Assembly: GCA_021736705.1 (NCBI GenBank) | Contig: JAIPFI010000007.1 | Span: 1-42,144, forward strand | Length of the DNA stretch: 42,144 nucleotides | Source of the DNA: Methylococcaceae bacterium | GTDB taxonomy: Bacteria > Pseudomonadota > Gammaproteobacteria > Methylococcales > Methylomonadaceae | Direction of reading: 5' to 3' | Shown here: piece after piece, positions 37,691 through 42,144 of the stretch | Layout of the letters: each line of letters starts with the position of its first letter | Position numbering within the stretch: the stretch's first letter is position 1 | The notes under the pieces: generated by a model | What the model saw: only the letters and a program-made list of their open reading frames with translations | What the model was told of the DNA's origin: nothing | Databases searched by the model: none | Position numbers and translations under genes: made by a program

Positions 37691-38824
37691 TTAATTCTGC
37701 AATATCTTCTTATGCGTATGAATGGACATCAAAATCCCAAAACCTGCAAATAAAGTGACCATTGACGTTCCACCATAACTAATTAAAGGCAAAGGCACGC
37801 CAACCACAGGCAAAATACCGATAACCATGCCGATATTGACAAAGACATAAACAAAAAACGTACACACTAAACTGCCAGCAAGCAAACGACTATAAGTATC
37901 CTGAGCTTGTACTGCGATATAAAGACCGCGTGCAATAATAAATAGATAGATCACGAGCAAACCCAAACAACCCACCAAACCAAATTCTTCGGCAAAAACG
38001 GCAAAAATAAAATCGGTTGAACTTTCGGGTAAAAAATCCAATTGTGACTGAGTATTCCCCTGCCATCCTTTTCCGTAAGGCCCGCCCGAGCCGATAGCAA
38101 TTTTAGATTGAATAATATGATAGCCCTTACCCATAGGGTCAGCCTCTGGATTCAAAAAAGTCAGCACCCGATCTTTTTGATATCCTCGCATAAAAAATTG
38201 CCAGTAGAGAGGGGCAAGAGCACTTAAACCTAGAACTGTCGCAATTAAAAAGCGCCAAGAAAGGCCGGCAAAATACAAGACAGATGCTCCTGAACTTGCC
38301 ACTAATACGGACGTACCTAAATCAGGTTGGCGAATAATTAATACCGTGGGTATTAAAATAAACAAAGTAGCGCCGACAATATGCTGCCATTTAGGCGGTA
38401 TATCATGCCCTGCCAAATACCACGCCACCATCATTGGCGTAGTGATTTTAATCATTTCCGAAGGCTGAAAACGAAATAATCCTAAATCTAACCACCGTTG
38501 CGCCCCCTTGCCCACATCACCAACAAGCAAAACAGCAACTAATAAAGCGACACCTATACTATATAAAGGTATTGAATAGCGTTGAAACTGGCGCGGATTA
38601 ACATGCGCTAAAGCAATCATCAAAACTCCAGCAATACCCATGCGCGCAGCCTGACGCAACAGCAAAGCGATTTCTTTATTACCCGTGCTATATAGCATCA
38701 TAAAACTCATGATAAGCAATAAGAACAAACCAATTAATAAAGGAATATCCAGATGCAACCGACGCAACAAACGCCCAATTAAAGAATGCTCTTTAAACTG
38801 TTCGGCTCTTAACTCGACCTTCAT
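37691..38824 (-). CDS. rodA: Peptidoglycan glycosyltransferase RodA
   Basis: A 377-residue SEDS family polymerase that builds lateral-wall peptidoglycan with PBP2 in the Rod complex. Ten membrane segments, with the SEDS signatures GKGAQRWLDLGLFRFQPSEMIK, RQPDLGTS and PESSTDFIFAVFAEEFG, plus the end VGVPLPLISYGGTSMV. The ATG overlaps the mrdA stop by one base (TAATG), so both are coupled. Confidence 0.97.
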   Translation of the reverse strand: MKVELRAEQFKEHSLIGRLLRRLHLDIPLLIGLFLLLIMSFMMLYSTGNKEIALLLRQAARMGIAGVLMIALAHVNPRQFQRYSIPLYSIGVALLVAVLLVGDVGKGAQRWLDLGLFRFQPSEMIKITTPMMVAWYLAGHDIPPKWQHIVGATLFILIPTVLIIRQPDLGTSVLVASSGASVLYFAGLSWRFLIATVLGLSALAPLYWQFFMRGYQKDRVLTFLNPEADPMGKGYHIIQSKIAIGSGGPYGKGWQGNTQSQLDFLPESSTDFIFAVFAEEFGLVGCLGLLVIYLFIIARGLYIAVQAQDTYSRLLAGSLVCTFFVYVFVNIGMVIGILPVVGVPLPLISYGGTSMVTLFAGFGILMSIHTHKKILQN

Positions 38825-40665
38825 TATTTATCGCCTACATCCAAATACTGCTTAATCACCTCAGCCGCGATAGGCGCTGCAATGGAACTACCATGACTAC
38901 CATGCTCAGCAATCACTGCAACCGCGATTTTAGGGTTATCTGCAGGTGCAAAAGCAATAAATAAAGCATGGTCACGCATATTGAATTCGATATCCGCCTC
39001 ATCATATTCCTCATTTTGTTTGACTGTGTAAACCTGTGCGGTTCCCGTTTTTCCGGCAATCTGATAATCAATGTCTTCTGCTATTTTTTTTGCCGTCCCT
39101 CTAGGTGAATGCACAACATGCACCATAGCATTAATAATATCTTGTACATTTCCCGCTTTTAACTCGATCCACTTTTGCGCTGGTCGCTCTATCTCAACCG
39201 CTCGATTTCCATAGATGATACGTTCCGCTAAATAAGGAGTGATAACCTGCCCTTGCTTAGCTAGAGTACCTGTCGCCCGCGCCAATTGCACTGGAGTCAC
39301 CTGAGTAAAGCCTTGCCCGATCCCCGTAATTAAAGTCTCCCCAGGAAACCATGCTTGTTTACGTTGACTCCGTTTCCATTCTCTTGACGGCAATAATCCA
39401 GATTTCTCACTCATCAAATCAATACCCGTTTTTTGCCCGAAACCAAACTCATGTAAAAAATCTGACATTTTATCAATACCTAAAGTCAGTGCCAGATCAT
39501 AAAAGTAAACATCACAGGACTGAGTAATTGCACTGTCTAAATCAACAGTGCCGTGCCCCCATTTTTTCCAATCTCGATATTTATGATCCTTATTTGGCAA
39601 TTGATAATAGCCAGGACAAAATACACTCTGATGTCTATGGGTAACATTATTTTCTAAACCTGCTAAAGCAATAAATGGCTTTAATGTTGAACCTGGTGGA
39701 TATTGTCCGCGTAAAACACGATCAAATAAGGGTTTATTCTTAGATTTATTAAGCTGGTCATAATCCTTATAACTAATTCCCGAAACAAACAAGTTAGGAT
39801 CAAAACTCGCTTTACTCACTTGAACTAAAACACCGCCTGTATCCAAATCAAGAGCAACTACAGCGCCATTATATTCTGCCAACGCATCGTAAGCAGTCCG
39901 TTGCAAATCCATATCAATGGTTAAATAAATATCCGCTCCGGGTATCGAATCAATTCTACCTAACTCATTAATCGGTTTACCCTGAGCATTCGTTTCTAAC
40001 TCCGCATAACCTGCATGCCCGCGCAAAATATTTTCATATGACAACTCAACCCCTGTTTTTCCGATTGTATGCATAGATCTGTATTCAGCTTCAGGCAATA
40101 CTTTTAACTCCCTCTCATTAATACGCCCCACATAACCAACAAGATGCGCCGTTAACTCAGCATAAGGATAATGACGAAATAAGCGCGCATGAATATCAAC
40201 GCCAGGAAAGGTATGTCGTAAAACCGAAAATTTAGCCACTTCAGTTTCATTGAGTTGTAATAGCAAAGGAATACTATCAAAATGCTTGTAGTGCTTTTTT
40301 TGCTTATTAAAAGCATCAATTTTTTCCTGAGGAATACTTAAAACCACCTGCAAGCGCTGCAAAGTATCGGTCATATTAGTTACTTGATCAGGAATAATCT
40401 CCAAACTATAAGCGGCTAAATTTTCCGCTAAAACTCGCCCCTGTTTATCATAAATAATACCTCGTGTGGGCGGTATCGAAGCCACTTTAATTCGATTATT
40501 GGTCGCCATATTATGATAGAGCTTATGCCCTAATACTTGTAAATAGACGAGACGACTTAGCAAACCAGCGACTAAAAACAACATAAATACAAACAGAATG
40601 ACCGTTCGACTTAAGAAAATACGATTTTCTAAAAGTCGATCCTTAATTGCCTGATAACGACGCAT
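38824..40665 (-). CDS. mrdA: Penicillin-binding protein 2
   Basis: A 613-residue class B transpeptidase for elongation. One membrane anchor (about residues 20-40), then a pedestal domain with PPTRGIIYDKQGRVLAEN, then the transpeptidase domain with SxxK at PGSTLKPF, SxN-type SCD at TQSCDVYFYDLA, and KTGTAQV. I chose ATG 40665 (MRRYQAIKD) over the TTG at 40671. It lies 113 bases after mreD and just before rodA. Confidence 0.97.
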   Translation of the reverse strand: MRRYQAIKDRLLENRIFLSRTVILFVFMLFLVAGLLSRLVYLQVLGHKLYHNMATNNRIKVASIPPTRGIIYDKQGRVLAENLAAYSLEIIPDQVTNMTDTLQRLQVVLSIPQEKIDAFNKQKKHYKHFDSIPLLLQLNETEVAKFSVLRHTFPGVDIHARLFRHYPYAELTAHLVGYVGRINERELKVLPEAEYRSMHTIGKTGVELSYENILRGHAGYAELETNAQGKPINELGRIDSIPGADIYLTIDMDLQRTAYDALAEYNGAVVALDLDTGGVLVQVSKASFDPNLFVSGISYKDYDQLNKSKNKPLFDRVLRGQYPPGSTLKPFIALAGLENNVTHRHQSVFCPGYYQLPNKDHKYRDWKKWGHGTVDLDSAITQSCDVYFYDLALTLGIDKMSDFLHEFGFGQKTGIDLMSEKSGLLPSREWKRSQRKQAWFPGETLITGIGQGFTQVTPVQLARATGTLAKQGQVITPYLAERIIYGNRAVEIERPAQKWIELKAGNVQDIINAMVHVVHSPRGTAKKIAEDIDYQIAGKTGTAQVYTVKQNEEYDEADIEFNMRDHALFIAFAPADNPKIAVAVIAEHGSHGSSIAAPIAAEVIKQYLDVGDK

Positions 40666-40778
40666 ATCCAACTAATAACTCCTGACAATAGCTCGAACCA
40701 AGCACAAGGATAAAATGCATATACTTCTCTCTGCGCGCTTAGTGATCCTAACTAATTGAGTCATTTTCATTAAACTTC

Positions 40779-41252
40779 TTATAATCCACGGATTTTACGT
40801 AGCGTGCGACTAACAACAGGCCAAACTAAAGCACCCGTTAAAACTGGCAGCCAAAAATCCATAGGAACGGCCTGATGATTAATATTTTCAGTCCAAAAAA
40901 TAATTACTCGAGCGAACAACAAGATAATACAAACGGCTAAACTCTGCTGAATAATAGGGTAATGTCTTATACGCTTATGCTGTTTTACACTAAGAAAAAC
41001 ACCCACAGCATAAGCCAATGCATACTGCCCCAGTAACTGCCCTGTAAGCACATCAACTAATAAGCCAACCAGCCATGCCTTGCCAACACTAGCCGTCTCA
41101 GGTGCCGCAAGCGCCCAATAAATCAATGTCAATAGAACCCAATCAGGTACCACCATTAAAAACGGAGGAATCCACGGGGTAATATTCAATGCCATAGCGC
41201 TAATAATAGTTAGCCAATAAGTGATCAGTAAGGGTAATTTAATCTTGACCAT
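40779..41252 (-). CDS. mreD: Rod shape-determining protein MreD
   Basis: A membrane protein of about 157 residues with five or so hydrophobic segments, including LPLLITYWLTIISAMAL at the start, PPFLMVVPDWVLLTLIYWAL, and GLLVDVLTGQLLGQYALAY, the last typical of MreD. It belongs to the elongasome that links MreB to wall synthesis. The start is uncertain: ATG 41252 (MVKIK, 14-base overlap with mreC) or ATG 41264; a longer frame to 41330 runs too far into mreC. Confidence 0.93.
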   Translation of the reverse strand: MVKIKLPLLITYWLTIISAMALNITPWIPPFLMVVPDWVLLTLIYWALAAPETASVGKAWLVGLLVDVLTGQLLGQYALAYAVGVFLSVKQHKRIRHYPIIQQSLAVCIILLFARVIIFWTENINHQAVPMDFWLPVLTGALVWPVVSRTLRKIRGL

Positions 41253-42111
41253 CCTTTTGCTCATTAGGTGGGTTATGCAAAGGAATAACCTGACTATTAC
41301 TCCACACAATGAGTAATTCGCGACTGGCATTCAAAGCAGCTGTTGGTGTCGCTTGTATAACCGCAAAAGGCTTATCTGGTTGTTCACTAAAAGATTCAAC
41401 AACAGCGACGGGGTAACCTTGAGGAAAAACACCCCCTAAACCGGAGGTAATTAATAAATCGCCGGGAACTATATCGGCATTATTAGGCAAAAAAGGTAAA
41501 TTTAATTTATTTAACTGACCACTACCAATAGCAATAGTATGCAAGCCATTACGATTAACCTGCACAGGAATGGCATGATTTGGGTCGGTAATTAAAATAA
41601 TCTCTGAACTCAAAGGCAATGCTTTAACAACTTGCCCAACAATGCCATTTGCATCTAACACGGGTTGCCCCGTATGAACACCAAATCGACTGCCTTTATT
41701 GACTACAACCACATGCTCATAAGGATTAAGATTAACCGCCAATAACTCAGCAACTAAAACTTGTTCACCCAATTTAAAAGAACTATCTAACAGGGAGCGT
41801 AAGCGAATATTTTCTTTCTCTAAGGCTGCAAACTTCAATAACCTTGTACTATTAATCAATTGTTGTCGTTTTAATATTTGATTTTCACTTAATAATTGCT
41901 GATAACTCTCAAGTGAATCGAGCGCACTATAAAATAAGTGAGTAGGTACATCAACAATAAATTGAATTGGATAAACAAGGACAGAAAGAATATTGCGCAA
42001 AGGCTTTAACCTATCACTATATTGTTCAGTGACCAATAAAAAGATAGACAATAAGACCACAACCAAAAAACGTGTATTAATTGAGGTACCAGTGGCAAAT
42101 AAAAGTTTTAT
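41239..42111 (-). CDS. mreC: Rod shape-determining protein MreC (start uncertain)
   Basis: A periplasmic bitopic protein of the elongasome that scaffolds RodA-PBP2. One N-terminal membrane segment (VVVLLSIFLLV), a coiled coil (about 35-70 residues after it, LESYQQLLSENQILKRQQ), then the paired beta-domains with GVHTGQPVLDANGIVGQV and ITSGLGGVFPQGYPVAVV. The family start (KLLFATGTS) is found in frame upstream of the first TTG at 42066, but the matching codon at 42111 is ATA, with AGGG eight bases before it. The frame stays open to the window edge, so the real start could also be further right. Confidence 0.9.
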   Translation of the reverse strand: MKLLFATGTSINTRFLVVVLLSIFLLVTEQYSDRLKPLRNILSVLVYPIQFIVDVPTHLFYSALDSLESYQQLLSENQILKRQQLINSTRLLKFAALEKENIRLRSLLDSSFKLGEQVLVAELLAVNLNPYEHVVVVNKGSRFGVHTGQPVLDANGIVGQVVKALPLSSEIILITDPNHAIPVQVNRNGLHTIAIGSGQLNKLNLPFLPNNADIVPGDLLITSGLGGVFPQGYPVAVVESFSEQPDKPFAVIQATPTAALNASRELLIVWSNSQVIPLHNPPNEQKDGQD

Positions 42112-42144
42112 AGCGTTTACCCTAGCGAAAATGAAGCAATAAAA

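Overview
The window is a low-GC stretch (about 40% by eye) of a gammaproteobacterial chromosome. The gene orders hfq-hflX-hflK-hflC-hisZ-purA, rpsF-rpsR-DUF2232-rplI, bioB-F-H-C-D and coxB-coxA-ctaG-coxC-SURF1-ctaA are all typical of that class. The bacteriohemerythrin and the low GC would fit a Methylococcales methanotroph of the Methyloprofundus/Methylobacter kind. No methane- or methanol-oxidation genes are present, so that placement is inference only. Nearly all genes are housekeeping and densely packed, and no gene-free gap exceeds 300 bases.

Left edge (1-900): the tail of an IS21-family insertion sequence (last codons of istB plus terminal repeats) cuts off a phytochelatin-synthase-like lipoprotein gene. 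Two identical tRNA-Thr(TGT) genes follow, with a clear promoter and terminator. At 900-3844 are ygiQ (radical SAM) and a translationally coupled spermidine-synthase-like gene. At 4083-10363 is the hfq-hflX-hflK-hflC-hisZ-purA run, transcribed leftward.

The region 10481-20300 is the most notable. It is a leftward cytochrome aa3 oxidase cluster: coxB, coxA, a 31-codon membrane peptide, ctaG, coxC, then SURF1, a CX3C thioredoxin-like protein and ctaA. It runs directly into the SRP-receptor/division operon ftsY-ftsE-ftsX. The heme A synthase frame (ctaA) continues without a stop into ftsY, predicting a 657-residue protein with eight membrane segments followed by a complete FtsY NG GTPase domain. 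cyoE, usually next to ctaA, is missing here.

From 20551 to 25388 are a bacteriohemerythrin and a tightly overlapping biotin operon (bioB-F-H-C-D). These are followed by comF and waaA, which overlap tail to tail, the ribosomal protein operon rpsF-rpsR-DUF2232-rplI, trhP (yegQ), a DUF2892 membrane protein, ispH, def with a DUF2797 gene, and ppa. At 34735-36666 is a molybdopterin group: moaD-moaE diverge from moaC, which is followed by an orphan tungstate-type permease gene (tupB). Two small genes (DUF5710 and a YgjP-like metallopeptidase) come next. The right edge holds the cell-shape operon mreC-mreD-mrdA-rodA, transcribed leftward, with mreC reaching the window edge.

I see no CRISPR array, prophage, toxin-antitoxin or obvious defence locus. 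The best candidate for something undescribed is the CtaA-FtsY fusion.
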